Shown: positions 21,359 through 29,770 of the stretch, in pieces
Numbering within the stretch: position 1 is the stretch's first letter
How the letters are laid out: the number at the start of each line of letters is the position of its first letter
Source of the DNA: Desulfoscipio geothermicus
GTDB lineage: Bacteria; Bacillota; Desulfotomaculia; Desulfotomaculales; Desulfallaceae
Assembly (NCBI GenBank): GCA_016841645.1
Contig: JAENYS010000006.1
Coordinates: forward strand, 92,702 to 156,701
Reading direction: 5' to 3'
Length of the DNA stretch: 64,000 nt
Notes under the pieces: model-generated
What the model saw: only the letters and a program-made list of their open reading frames with translations
Told to the model about the DNA's origin: nothing
Databases searched by the model: none
Position numbers and translations under genes: made by a program

Positions 21359-22432
21359 TTAGTTTTCCAGCCATAGAATAATGGTGTCCGTATTGGCTTC
21401 CCGTTCCCAAGCCCTCAATTGCTCCTCAATGCCGGCCATCTTCACCTGTAGTTGTTTTAATTCTTCTACTATTTCGGTAGCTTGTGCTTGGGCTTGTAAT
21501 GAGCGGTACTGTTCTACCTTTTCATTGTAGCGGCTGTTCAGATCATCCCTTTGCGTATCCGTGGTTAATACCTGGCCCAGCGTTTTAAGTTCTTTCTGCA
21601 GCTTGCTCGACAGTTTACTGTTAATCACTACCTTCAATGTTTCCTGGCCGCCGTCAGATGTGCTTTCCGATCCAAGCACTTCATATTGGGCACCGGAGTT
21701 ATTGATAAAGGACAAAGCCTGCTTGTGCGCGGCATTTAAATCTTCCACCTTTATCCGTACCAAAGTGCTATCAATAACGCGGTCTTGTTCAGTGCTTAAC
21801 AGCGCGTACTGCTCGGGCGTATCAATTGGAATTTGAGTATTATTCCCGGTCTGAGCAGTGCCGGACTTATTATCGTCGCTAACGGCCGGTTCTGGTTGAG
21901 TAGTGTTTAACTCTACAGCGTTATCCCCTTGTTCACCGGAGGCAGGTTGTTTGTCTGAACCCTCGCTGTCACTCTGATCATTGGGTCCAACCGGTAAAGT
22001 GTCTGGCGTGTCTATATCGTTAGCGGGGCTAGGATCCTTGGGGCTCACATGTCCCGGTTGGGTGTTGTCGCCGCTGGCCGCATGCCAGACAATGTTACCG
22101 CCCATCTGCATATATGCACCGACAGAACCCGCCGCCATTAACAAAAATGTAGCGGCTACCGCCAAATTGCGCTTCCAGCCTGCTATAAACCGGCCCAAAC
22201 CATTGATTTGTTGTTGACTTAGCTGGTTCATTACTGTTGTAGTAAACCCTGGCGGGGCTTTTATTTCTCCCAGGTCTTCCCGTAACGTATCGCCCAGTTC
22301 TTGCCAAAAGTCCATTTCGTTCTGGCAGTTCCGGCAGCTTTTCACATGCGCTTCTATTAATTCTGCTTCGGTGGTTTCCATTTCGCCGTCCAGCCATAGA
22401 GGTATCTTTTGTTTTACTTGGCTGCAGTCCAC
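21359..22432 (-). CDS. Membrane anti-sigma factor with zinc-finger ZAS domain and DUF4349-like C-terminus
   Basis: Partner of the ECF sigma factor six bases upstream. N-terminal zinc-binding anti-sigma (ZAS) motif: Cys3, His29, Cys33 and Cys36 (AHVKSCRNCQ), which would hold the sigma factor at the membrane. One transmembrane helix (about 90-112), then a Ser/Asp/Pro-rich linker. An external domain with a coiled coil (about 290-345, EQYRSLQAQAQATEI) resembles the DUF4349 family. The outside domain would sense envelope state and trigger release of sigma, probably by proteolysis. 357 residues. Confidence 0.85.
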   Translation of the reverse strand: MDCSQVKQKIPLWLDGEMETTEAELIEAHVKSCRNCQNEMDFWQELGDTLREDLGEIKAPPGFTTTVMNQLSQQQINGLGRFIAGWKRNLAVAATFLLMAAGSVGAYMQMGGNIVWHAASGDNTQPGHVSPKDPSPANDIDTPDTLPVGPNDQSDSEGSDKQPASGEQGDNAVELNTTQPEPAVSDDNKSGTAQTGNNTQIPIDTPEQYALLSTEQDRVIDSTLVRIKVEDLNAAHKQALSFINNSGAQYEVLGSESTSDGGQETLKVVINSKLSSKLQKELKTLGQVLTTDTQRDDLNSRYNEKVEQYRSLQAQAQATEIVEELKQLQVKMAGIEEQLRAWEREANTDTIILWLEN

Positions 22433-22438
22433 TTATTC

Positions 22439-23062
22439 TCACCTCCCCCGGTGCTCTTTCTTATTGTCTTTCTTATTGTAAGGAAGATTTATTCCATATC
22501 TGCCGGCCATTTGAATAATTTTCTCCTTCAGCGTTTGACGCCCTCGGTTAATACGAGACTTTACCGTACCCAGGGAACAATCCAGCATATTAGCTATTTC
22601 ATCATATGAGAAGCCCTGTACTTCTCTCAAAACCAGTACGGCCCTATGTTCAGGAGATAACTCATCCAGGGCGGTTTGTACCATGTGGCGAAATTCCTTG
22701 TTCTCATAAGCTTCTTCGGGGCTTTCAGCATCCGAAACCACCAGGCGGGGCATTTCGCCCTCCACTGTCTGCACCGGGTTGTCAAGGTAGACTTCCGGTT
22801 TCTTTTTGCGCCTTTCATTAATACAAAGGTTCACCGTAATGCGGTGCAGCCAGGTGCCAAAATCTGCCTCGTTACGAAACCCGGGCAAAGCACGGTAAGC
22901 CTTTATAAAAACATTTTGCGCCAGATCCTGGGCATCGGCATGATTGCCGGTCAGTTGGTAGCTCAGCGCGTAAATCCTATCCTGATACATGGTTACCAAC
23001 AGCTCAAACGCACTGATGTCGCCTTTTTGAGATTTTTTTACCAGGAGCTTTGCTTCGTCCAA
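22439..23062 (-). CDS. ECF RNA polymerase sigma factor (SigW-like)
   Basis: Extracytoplasmic-function sigma factor (207 residues). Region 2 contains AQDLAQNVFIKAYRALPGF, which opens the -10. Region 4 contains FSYDEIANMLDCSLGTVKSR, the -35 reader. A short acidic linker lies between them. It is co-transcribed with the anti-sigma gene and preceded by a strong GGAAC-N18-GTCTAA promoter that it probably recognises itself. The C-terminal extension (YNKKDNKKEHRGR) is unusually basic. Confidence 0.93.
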   Translation of the reverse strand: MDEAKLLVKKSQKGDISAFELLVTMYQDRIYALSYQLTGNHADAQDLAQNVFIKAYRALPGFRNEADFGTWLHRITVNLCINERRKKKPEVYLDNPVQTVEGEMPRLVVSDAESPEEAYENKEFRHMVQTALDELSPEHRAVLVLREVQGFSYDEIANMLDCSLGTVKSRINRGRQTLKEKIIQMAGRYGINLPYNKKDNKKEHRGR

Positions 23063-23099
23063 AGGGACTTACCCCCATTGGGCCTTTTTGCTCCGGACA

Positions 23100-23132
23100 T
23101 TTCTTAGACACATATGCATATGCAAAAGTTCC
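23100..23132 (-). promoter_or_regulatory. ECF promoter of the sigma/anti-sigma operon (autoregulation)
   Basis: On the minus strand: GGAACTTTTG, 10 bases, then TGTGTCTAAGAAA, i.e. GGAACTT and GTCTAA in the classic ECF arrangement. The predicted start of transcription is about 30 bases before the sigma gene. The same two words occur twice upstream of the S-layer-like gene. Confidence 0.82.
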
Positions 23133-23346
23133 GGAGCCGGCCTATTAATTGGAAAAAAATAATATTAATGCACAATCAAATAGTAAACTATATGAATAAC
23201 TTACAGTAAGTCGGGCCACATTACAAAGGTTTCTGTTGCCTGCGTCTCCTATATTTTCATTATAATACGTATACACAAGGAAGTTCCAGATGTATTATAA
23301 CGCCGGTGGTCTGAAAGGGAAAAATTAAAAATTTTATTGCATTACA

Positions 23347-23379
23347 GGAACTTTTGGCGAAAGTACTGTGTCTAATAAA
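23347..23379 (+). promoter_or_regulatory. ECF promoter P1 of the S-layer-like gene
   Basis: GGAACTTTTG-N10-TGTGTCTAATAAA, with both words identical to the copy 110 bp downstream and differing by one base from the copy at the sigma gene. The spacer is unrelated in sequence, which argues for selection on the two boxes. Confidence 0.8.
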
Positions 23380-23456
23380 GCAGGTTCAAACAAAGATGTG
23401 CCAAAGCGTCCTTTCCAATGCAGAATAGCCAGATTATAAAGAGATTACAAATCAGT

Positions 23457-23489
23457 GGAACTTTTGTATATAATCATGTGTCTAATAAA
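23457..23489 (+). promoter_or_regulatory. ECF promoter P2 of the S-layer-like gene
   Basis: Second GGAACTTTTG-N10-TGTGTCTAATAAA. It leaves a leader of roughly 190 bases before the TTG start. That leader has no clear gene. A strong TAAGGAGGG ribosome site precedes the start. Confidence 0.8.
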
Positions 23490-23685
23490 ATGAATTGGGC
23501 GCAAAGACAAGCAATTGGTGAAATGCATAAACAAGTGAGTTTAGCGGCCACTCCGCTTCTCTATAGAAACCAGTTAACAAATTAACTAATACCTTTTCAA
23601 AGGGGGGGATGTGAACTAAAGCTTAAGGTTTTATTTTTTCCAGGCCGAAAAAGCCAAGACAAACATTTTAAGGAGGGAAATTATT

Positions 23686-25866
23686 TTGCGTAAAGCACGG
23701 AACAAAAAGTTCTGCCTGTTAATGTCAATCGTTTTTGCGTTCACCATGATGTTTCCGTTTTCAGCATTTGCAGCAACAGAAGACAACACAAGTATAACCA
23801 GTACCTATAAGTATGTTTCCGCAGATAACGAAGTGCCTGCCGGTGTTGTTAGAGTAGTATACGATGACATGGATGCTGCTACCGACACTGTAATCGTTCA
23901 GTTGACTCTGCCGGATGGCGTGGAGTATACTGATAAGCCTGCTTCTATGGCTTGGGTTACTAAAACTAATGGTTATACTACAGGAACTAAAGTAGATTCA
24001 GCAAGCAACTACTTTGAAGCTAAATTTACAGGTTTAACTATCGCTAATTTCGATGTAGAATTTAATTATGGTTATGATCAAGGTACAATAGGCACATATG
24101 ATAGTGGTGATGTTGCTATTGATATCGCAGACGATTTTACTGGTAACCTTGATGTTGCTGTAGAAGTTATCGGTATGGATGGTGGCGATATTATTTGGAC
24201 CGACAGCGACGATGTAACCATCGCTAAGGTTTCCGAAGGTGAAGTGGATGCATACGCAGGCTCCATGAAGACCGTTTCCACTGGTGGCGGAAAAGAAGTT
24301 GCCAAAATTACACTGGAAGAATCCAAGGCCGCTGCATTCTCCCTTAACGAAATTGTAACACTGGAAATTGAAACTGAGGGCGTGGAATTTGATTCTGTAA
24401 GTCCTAGTGCTTCTTATATGACTTTGACTACCTCGGGTTCTGTGGATTCAGATGGCGATGGCTCAATAAGTGATGATGAAAAACTTGGTTTACAAAACAA
24501 TGATGATGGGGATTGTGTTTTTTACAGAGTTGCAGTAACGACTCAATCAACAAGTTTACCCGGTAAAATTAAGTTTGAAACTCCTAAGGTTGACATTGCT
24601 CCGGATGTAACGGGTGATATTGAAATTTCGGTAACCAGTAATGACGACGCTGACGTTGATGAGACCTTAACTGTAGCTACTGTTGGTGATGTTACCGCTG
24701 AAATTACTGATATTGAAGACGCTGATGGCGTAGTTTATGCCGGTCAAGATGAAGATCTGGATGTTGAATTCAAGGTTGCCACAACAGATGAAAGTGATTT
24801 TAATGATAATGCAGGCGATATTATCAGCTTTAAACTTAACAACGGCGAATTTACTACCGAACCGGAAGTTGATGGTTCAGCTACTAATGTGAAATTGTAC
24901 GATGATGATGAAGCATTCTACTATACAATTCAAGGTACTGATGATGAAGAGTTAACCATCAGTGGCATATCCATCTTATTGGATAACGATGCCGAAGCCG
25001 GCGACCTTACTTTAACAGTCGATGGCGACTATGGCGAACTCGGTGAAGTAGTTATAGCTCAAGTTGCCAAGCCTTTCACTGCAACTTCCGATAAGACTGA
25101 GATTATTGCAGAATCTCTAGGTCAGGCAGCTGGTGACATAATTCTTACCGAAACTGACGACGATGCTTTTATAGACAATCAATACCTGTACTTCGAAATG
25201 CCCAGCGGCGTTGAGCTAAAAGGCAAACCTAGCATCGAAGTAACTGAAGGCAGTGCGGACGCTAAAATAGCGGACTTTGATGATGACTTCTTTGTTGTGC
25301 AAATCACCGAACCGAGCGGTTCTACTCCCAGTGTTCTGCGGATTTACAACATAAAATACGATACAGGTAAACTCGCTTTAACAGGCGATGTAACGGTAGA
25401 TATTTACGGTGATATTGATGAAAACATTCCAAACGAGACTCCGGCTAAGAGTAAAGTAGATACAACTGATTGGGATTTCGACGACGACAGCTTGATTACT
25501 AGTGTAACTAACGCTACTGTGGTTGACCTAGCTGCTGTAACCGCTACCTTCGCAGTCGGTGACGAAGGCGTAGCTATCAAGAACGGTCGTACTCTGGTAC
25601 AGGTTAACATGCTATGCGATACTCTCGACCTGCAGAAGAGTTGGGATGCCGCAAGCAAGACTGCTTACTTCGTGAAGGAAGGCAAAGTAGTTGCCTTTAC
25701 GATGGGTGAAAACGCTATCTACATCAACGGCACAAAATTGCCGATGGATCAAGGCGGCGTAATCATCAACGGTGCTACCTATGCTACCCTGCGTGGTATT
25801 CAGGCGGCATTTGGTGGCGAATTAACTTGGGATGATACAACCAAGACTGCTACCTTTGACTTCTAG
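23686..25866 (+). CDS. Secreted S-layer-like surface protein with C-terminal copper-amine-oxidase-N domain
   Basis: A 726-residue exported protein: signal peptide with cleavage likely after AFA near residue 30, then about 570 residues rich in Asp, Thr, Val and Gly with few basic residues and no Cys-rich motif, typical of a beta-sheet S-layer protein. The last 110 residues form a copper-amine-oxidase-N-like domain (GRTLVQVNMLCDTLDL ... GGELTWDDTTKTATF). In Firmicutes this domain is common on surface proteins and does not imply amine oxidase activity. TTG start with AAGGAGGG. Two ECF promoters and a strong terminator suggest high, stress-linked expression. Best candidate for the protein decorated by the glycan cluster. 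Confidence 0.78.
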   Translation: MRKARNKKFCLLMSIVFAFTMMFPFSAFAATEDNTSITSTYKYVSADNEVPAGVVRVVYDDMDAATDTVIVQLTLPDGVEYTDKPASMAWVTKTNGYTTGTKVDSASNYFEAKFTGLTIANFDVEFNYGYDQGTIGTYDSGDVAIDIADDFTGNLDVAVEVIGMDGGDIIWTDSDDVTIAKVSEGEVDAYAGSMKTVSTGGGKEVAKITLEESKAAAFSLNEIVTLEIETEGVEFDSVSPSASYMTLTTSGSVDSDGDGSISDDEKLGLQNNDDGDCVFYRVAVTTQSTSLPGKIKFETPKVDIAPDVTGDIEISVTSNDDADVDETLTVATVGDVTAEITDIEDADGVVYAGQDEDLDVEFKVATTDESDFNDNAGDIISFKLNNGEFTTEPEVDGSATNVKLYDDDEAFYYTIQGTDDEELTISGISILLDNDAEAGDLTLTVDGDYGELGEVVIAQVAKPFTATSDKTEIIAESLGQAAGDIILTETDDDAFIDNQYLYFEMPSGVELKGKPSIEVTEGSADAKIADFDDDFFVVQITEPSGSTPSVLRIYNIKYDTGKLALTGDVTVDIYGDIDENIPNETPAKSKVDTTDWDFDDDSLITSVTNATVVDLAAVTATFAVGDEGVAIKNGRTLVQVNMLCDTLDLQKSWDAASKTAYFVKEGKVVAFTMGENAIYINGTKLPMDQGGVIINGATYATLRGIQAAFGGELTWDDTTKTATFDF

Positions 25867-25881
25867 AATTAGTTAACTAGC

Positions 25882-25918
25882 TCAAAGAAACCGGGCTCTA
25901 AGTAGCCCGGTTTCTTTT
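25882..25918 (+). terminator. Rho-independent terminator of the S-layer-like gene
   Basis: Perfect 14-bp stem (25882-25895 with 25902-25915), a 6-base loop and a T-run. Confidence 0.93.
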
Positions 25919-25952
25919 TTGTGGTGCATATTTATGGTACTTATACCGGGTA

Positions 25953-25981
25953 TTGACTTGTCTCGTGCTCCAGGATATAAT
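25953..25981 (+). promoter_or_regulatory. Sigma-A promoter of the TolC-like gene
   Basis: TTGACT (25953-25958), 17 bases, TATAAT (25976-25981): nearly consensus, 55 bases before the start codon. Confidence 0.78.
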
Positions 25982-25993
25982 TCATTTGTAATA

Positions 25994-26005
25994 GTTAACT
26001 AGTTA
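25994..26005. promoter_or_regulatory. Palindromic operator TTAACTAGTTAA
   Basis: Perfect 12-base palindrome beginning 13 bases after the -10 box, so it would overlap the first transcribed bases. That placement suits a repressor. The sequence is of the kind bound by MarR-type dimers, and a MarR gene lies 3 kb downstream, but the link is inference. Confidence 0.45.
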
Positions 26006-26036
26006 AACTAATTTTATATTAAGGAGTTGATATTAT

Positions 26037-27143
26037 ATGCGCCGGTTTATTATGATTGCTTTATTAACATTTTTATTGATTATGGGAGGTTCTGTAACTT
26101 CGTTTGCCGCTAGTGTTGGACAATCCGTTAGTGAGCAATCAAATGATCTTAGTTTAGAGGAAGCCATTGATCTTGCGCTGGCTAAAAGTACTTCCATAGA
26201 GCAAGCCGAAAATGGCGTCGACCGGTCCTGGGAAGTACGTAAAGCTATGAGGAGTGGGTATGAATCAGGTACACCTACGACCGGAGATTTATACGAAGAT
26301 CTTCCCGGTACCAGTGATTATTTTATTAGCTTCTTGAGTGCTAATGGGAATTGGACGATAAATAAAAAAACGTTGGAGTTGACCAAAGACGCTGTTGCCT
26401 TACAGGCTAAAGGAAACTATTACGATATAATAATAAAGTTTAATAATATTGATACGGCCAAGCTATCCGTTCAAAAAGCGGAAGCCGATTATCGTATAGT
26501 TGCGGCCAAGGCTGTTGTCGGTATGGCAACAAATGTTGAAGTACAGGCGGCGGTAAGCTTGCTGGAAACGGAGAAAAGTACTTTGGGGCAAGCTCAAGCC
26601 AATTTGGAAAATGCTTATCGTACTTTAAACAGGCTTATTGGATATGATCAAGATGAACGGCCCAATTTGACAACGCCAATTGAAATTAAGAAAATAGAAG
26701 AGCCAAATTTGGAGAATAAGGTTGCTACAGCTCTTTCAACCGACAATAATCCTTATTTGTGGAGTAAAAAGGAAGGTTACGAGATCGCCAAATACACGTG
26801 GTCTTCCACCGAACCTAAAGAGGCCGGGTTAATAGATAAGGACAATGCGGAAATAACTTACGAGGAAGCTAGAAAAGACACCCGTAACAAAATATACGAG
26901 TTATATGATAATTTAAAAACTCTCGAAACTTCTTATGTGTCGGCTGAAGAAGGTGTGAATGCGGCAACAGAGGCTTTAAGAGTGACCCAGTCAATGTATG
27001 AGGTCGGAATGGTAACTCAAAGTGATGTATTAGAAAAACAAGTAGGCCTTGCCAATGCTAAGGATGGCTTGCTTAATGTAAAGAGTTCGTATGAACTTGC
27101 TAAAGCAACTTTTGAAAAGCCATGGCTAGCTTTTGTGAGCTAA
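26037..27143 (+). CDS. TolC/OEP-like exported coiled-coil protein
   Basis: A 368-residue protein with a signal peptide (ending SFAA, about residue 25), then the TolC-family opening SLEEAIDLALAKSTSIEQAE. Long helices follow, including QVGLANAKDGLLNVKSSYEL near the end. TolC normally forms the outer-membrane tunnel of efflux and type I export systems; here two helical hairpin halves are visible but the protein is shorter than usual. The host otherwise looks like a Gram-positive spore former, so its partner and location are open. It has its own promoter and operator and stands alone, upstream of the MarR-RND genes. Confidence 0.7.
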   Translation: MRRFIMIALLTFLLIMGGSVTSFAASVGQSVSEQSNDLSLEEAIDLALAKSTSIEQAENGVDRSWEVRKAMRSGYESGTPTTGDLYEDLPGTSDYFISFLSANGNWTINKKTLELTKDAVALQAKGNYYDIIIKFNNIDTAKLSVQKAEADYRIVAAKAVVGMATNVEVQAAVSLLETEKSTLGQAQANLENAYRTLNRLIGYDQDERPNLTTPIEIKKIEEPNLENKVATALSTDNNPYLWSKKEGYEIAKYTWSSTEPKEAGLIDKDNAEITYEEARKDTRNKIYELYDNLKTLETSYVSAEEGVNAATEALRVTQSMYEVGMVTQSDVLEKQVGLANAKDGLLNVKSSYELAKATFEKPWLAFVS

Positions 27144-27225
27144 GATGAGATTATCAATGTTAAGATAGTCTAAACAGTAAAATATTTTATGTAATTCAAT
27201 TCCTTTAACATAATATCTTGAATTT

Positions 27226-27257
27226 GCCTGGACATCACTGACGTTCGGGCTTTATTT
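27226..27257 (+). terminator. Possible weak terminator after the TolC-like gene
   Basis: GCCTGGAC (27226-27233) can pair with GTTCGGGC (27243-27250) using two wobble pairs, followed by TTTATTT. Confidence 0.35.
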
Positions 27258-27311
27258 GTAGCTTTCGTATCTTTCATACAAAAGGATTAAATTTTTGAAC
27301 ATGTTTAAGTG

Positions 27312-27340
27312 GGAACAAAAGAACAGCAGCGGTAGTCAAA
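27312..27340 (+). promoter_or_regulatory. Candidate ECF-type promoter for the copper-amine-oxidase/PKD protein
   Basis: GGAAC (27312-27316) and GTCAAA (27335-27340) with the same 18-base spacing as the sigma-gene promoter, about 30 bases before the TTG start. The -10 differs from GTCTAA at one base. Confidence 0.4.
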
Positions 27341-27372
27341 ATACAAAAGATATTATTAAGGAGTGAATTGAA

Positions 27373-29055
27373 TTGCAGCGTTGTTTAAAATATGTTCTTC
27401 TTATGGCCCTTCTAGTTAATTTTGTTCCTCTGGCTTATGCGGGTTCCGATACAAGCACAGTCATAATGCAAATTGGCAGCTCGCAAGCAGTGGTTGATGG
27501 TATAGCTTCCGAACTGCAGGTTTCTCCACAAATTAAAGATGACACTGCTTTAGTTCCACTGCGTTCCCTCGTAGAAATATTTGGTACACAAGTGGAATGG
27601 AATACCGTGGATAAGGAAATAACTTTATGCCAGGGGGAGACTATAATTAGGCTCCTAACTGAAAGAAGCGAAGCGGTTATAGAAGAAATTGTATACCCGC
27701 TGTCCGGAACTTTGGTGGTAGAAGACGGTATAACACTGGTGCCACTGCGTTTTTTAGTGGAAAACCTTAATTACCAAGTAAACTTTATACCCACAACCAA
27801 AGAAATATACATTAAGCTATCACCGCCGCCTAACCTGCCACCTGAAGCCCAATTTGAAATACTTAATGACACGGTTGCCCAGGGAGAAACGGTTATTTAT
27901 ACAGAAAATAGCTCTGACCCGGACGATGACGAATTGGTGGAAAGAAAATGGATAGGAAAGCAAAGAGCGTTTTTTGCCCCCGGGGAGTATGAAGTGTCTT
28001 TGCAAGTAAAGGACAGTAATGGTTCCTGGAGTGATCCATTCACCAGGGTTATCAGGGTAACTGACGAAGTAAAAATGGATGAGCTCACCTATAACTTGAA
28101 TTATCCTGTGTCTGGTCAACCTTTAGACATGACCGATATTCCGGTGTTGGAATTAAAAAAATTAGACCCCGTGGTTATCCTTAACCAGGAAAAAGTTATG
28201 ATTAGCAATAGCCCGGAAACTGTTCCGCGAGCTGGGGTTCTCTACCGCGATGTTTTATGCGGGGAAAATCGTTTATATTATCATCACTTAAACGGCACTA
28301 ATAAAGCAATCAAGATTTACCTATTGGCCGTCAATCAGGGATCCCAACCGGTAACTCTTGAAGTGAAGAGATGGGGTGTTGCCGGGCCGGCCGATCCCCT
28401 TGCTGTGGGGCGTATGGCAGCCTACCGGTTCCTTGATTCTAAACCATCTGACATGCAATACTTGGCTGTGCAACCAGGGGAAACGTTGGTGATTAATAAA
28501 GGAGCCCTTAATGATGTGAATCCGGGACAGACCATTCATGGCATTTTTGGAATTAATGCTTCTGACGACCTGCAATTTAATGTAGTGGCAGTAAGTAGTC
28601 CTTGGCAACTAGATAACTTGGAAAAATTACCTTTACTTACGCATGATGGCAAACATATTAGAGGTACTTTTTTAAGAGCAAACCGCAATGTTGCGTTACG
28701 TCTTAATACCAAAGAACCGACCAGGTTGGTGGTGGCCGATGGTGAGGATGACTTGTTCTTATATGGAAAGGATGGGGAACAGCTTACACGGAACAAGGGT
28801 AATTATGGATTAAGTTATAGCATTGCCATACGGACTAAATATCCTGTAGGCGTATTATTTTCTGCCCGGGGAGGCGTTTTTGCCGGAGCCGGAAATTGGG
28901 ATGGCAAGGCTTTTAACCTTCCTAACCAAGGTTCATTGCAGTCTAAAGCAGGATGTATGATTGGCGTGGTAGAACCTGGGGAAGAAAAAGTATTGGAGTT
29001 TATTCCCCCCGCCGGGTCTTATTTACCAGTTAATTTGATCTTCATACCATTTTAA
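27373..29055 (+). CDS. Secreted protein: copper-amine-oxidase-N domains, PKD-like domain and unknown C-terminal domain
   Basis: A 560-residue exported protein. A signal peptide ends near AYAG (about residue 23). Two copper-amine-oxidase-N-like repeats each contain LVPLR(S/F)LVE (about 35-150). A PKD-like segment (about 157-235) follows, with NSSDPDDDELVERKWIG and GEYEVSLQVKDSNGSW. The last 320 residues form a beta-rich region I do not recognise. The TTG is chosen because AAGGAG lies nine bases upstream. Probably an extracellular or wall-associated protein of the ECF surface regulon; no enzyme activity is implied. Confidence 0.72.
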   Translation: MQRCLKYVLLMALLVNFVPLAYAGSDTSTVIMQIGSSQAVVDGIASELQVSPQIKDDTALVPLRSLVEIFGTQVEWNTVDKEITLCQGETIIRLLTERSEAVIEEIVYPLSGTLVVEDGITLVPLRFLVENLNYQVNFIPTTKEIYIKLSPPPNLPPEAQFEILNDTVAQGETVIYTENSSDPDDDELVERKWIGKQRAFFAPGEYEVSLQVKDSNGSWSDPFTRVIRVTDEVKMDELTYNLNYPVSGQPLDMTDIPVLELKKLDPVVILNQEKVMISNSPETVPRAGVLYRDVLCGENRLYYHHLNGTNKAIKIYLLAVNQGSQPVTLEVKRWGVAGPADPLAVGRMAAYRFLDSKPSDMQYLAVQPGETLVINKGALNDVNPGQTIHGIFGINASDDLQFNVVAVSSPWQLDNLEKLPLLTHDGKHIRGTFLRANRNVALRLNTKEPTRLVVADGEDDLFLYGKDGEQLTRNKGNYGLSYSIAIRTKYPVGVLFSARGGVFAGAGNWDGKAFNLPNQGSLQSKAGCMIGVVEPGEEKVLEFIPPAGSYLPVNLIFIPF

Positions 29056-29088
29056 ATGGTACTTAAAACAAATAGATAGTGAGCAGCT

Positions 29089-29143
29089 AAAAAGGTGACA
29101 ACCTGCCTGTTGCAGGAGAACGGCCAGTCGCCTTTTTCTTTTT
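29089..29143 (+). terminator. Rho-independent terminator
   Basis: AAAAAGGTGAC (29089-29099) pairs with GTCGCCTTTTT (29127-29137), with a small inner hairpin CTGC/GCAG, followed by a C and six T. Confidence 0.78.
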
Positions 29144-29161
29144 TCCACCCCCAATTAGCGA

Positions 29162-29191
29162 TTGACAAGCATTAACATAACAAATTATACT
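29162..29191 (+). promoter_or_regulatory. Sigma-A promoter of the marR-RND operon
   Basis: TTGACA (29162-29167) and TATACT (29186-29191) with 18-base spacing, about 65 bases before the regulator gene. Confidence 0.62.
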
Positions 29192-29257
29192 TAACACAGT
29201 AAATTATTCACTGCACAAACAAACATTACAACAACTAAACAAAGGGGGGAGCTGATA

Positions 29258-29725
29258 ATGAGTCAGGAGGTTCTTTTTCGCTATATCGAACGACTGGAGG
29301 AGATGCAGGGGCAGTTTCTGCGCCGCATTCACCAGGAGCTGGTCGGCGTGCTGGACCCTGGCATTACCGGCCACCAGTTTGTGGTCCTGAAAATGATCAA
29401 AGACCACGGCCAGATGACCGTGTCCCAGGTGGCTGAATGCCTGGGAGTGTCTCTGAGTGCCGTTACTGCTCTGGTAGACCGGTTGTGCAAAGCTGGGATG
29501 GTGGAGCGCCATCGTTCGGCAGAAGACCGCCGTGTGGTCCAGTTGGAGATCACCGGGGAAGGGCGGCAGTTGGTCCAGGTATGCGACGAGGGGCGGCAGC
29601 GAATTATCTTGCGCTACCTGGGGCTACTCAATGAGGAAGATTTGTTACATATGATTAAGATTTATGAGAAAATAATATCCTTTATGAAGCAGGAAGATGC
29701 ACAGCAAACACCAAGCCAGGTATAG
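29258..29725 (+). CDS. MarR-family transcriptional regulator
   Basis: A 155-residue winged-helix dimeric regulator. The recognition region is QVAECLGVSLSAVTALVDRL (about 61-80) followed by the wing RHRSAEDRRVVQLEIT, with the usual conserved Asp-Arg pair. Strong GGGGGGAG ribosome site. First gene before the efflux genes, so it most likely represses them and is relieved by a small lipophilic ligand. A palindrome GTTAATTAAC (29739-29748) follows just before the next gene. Confidence 0.92.
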   Translation: MSQEVLFRYIERLEEMQGQFLRRIHQELVGVLDPGITGHQFVVLKMIKDHGQMTVSQVAECLGVSLSAVTALVDRLCKAGMVERHRSAEDRRVVQLEITGEGRQLVQVCDEGRQRIILRYLGLLNEEDLLHMIKIYEKIISFMKQEDAQQTPSQV

Positions 29726-29770
29726 TTTAACAGTCCGAGTTAATTAACAAACAGAGAGGGGAGAGCTAGA

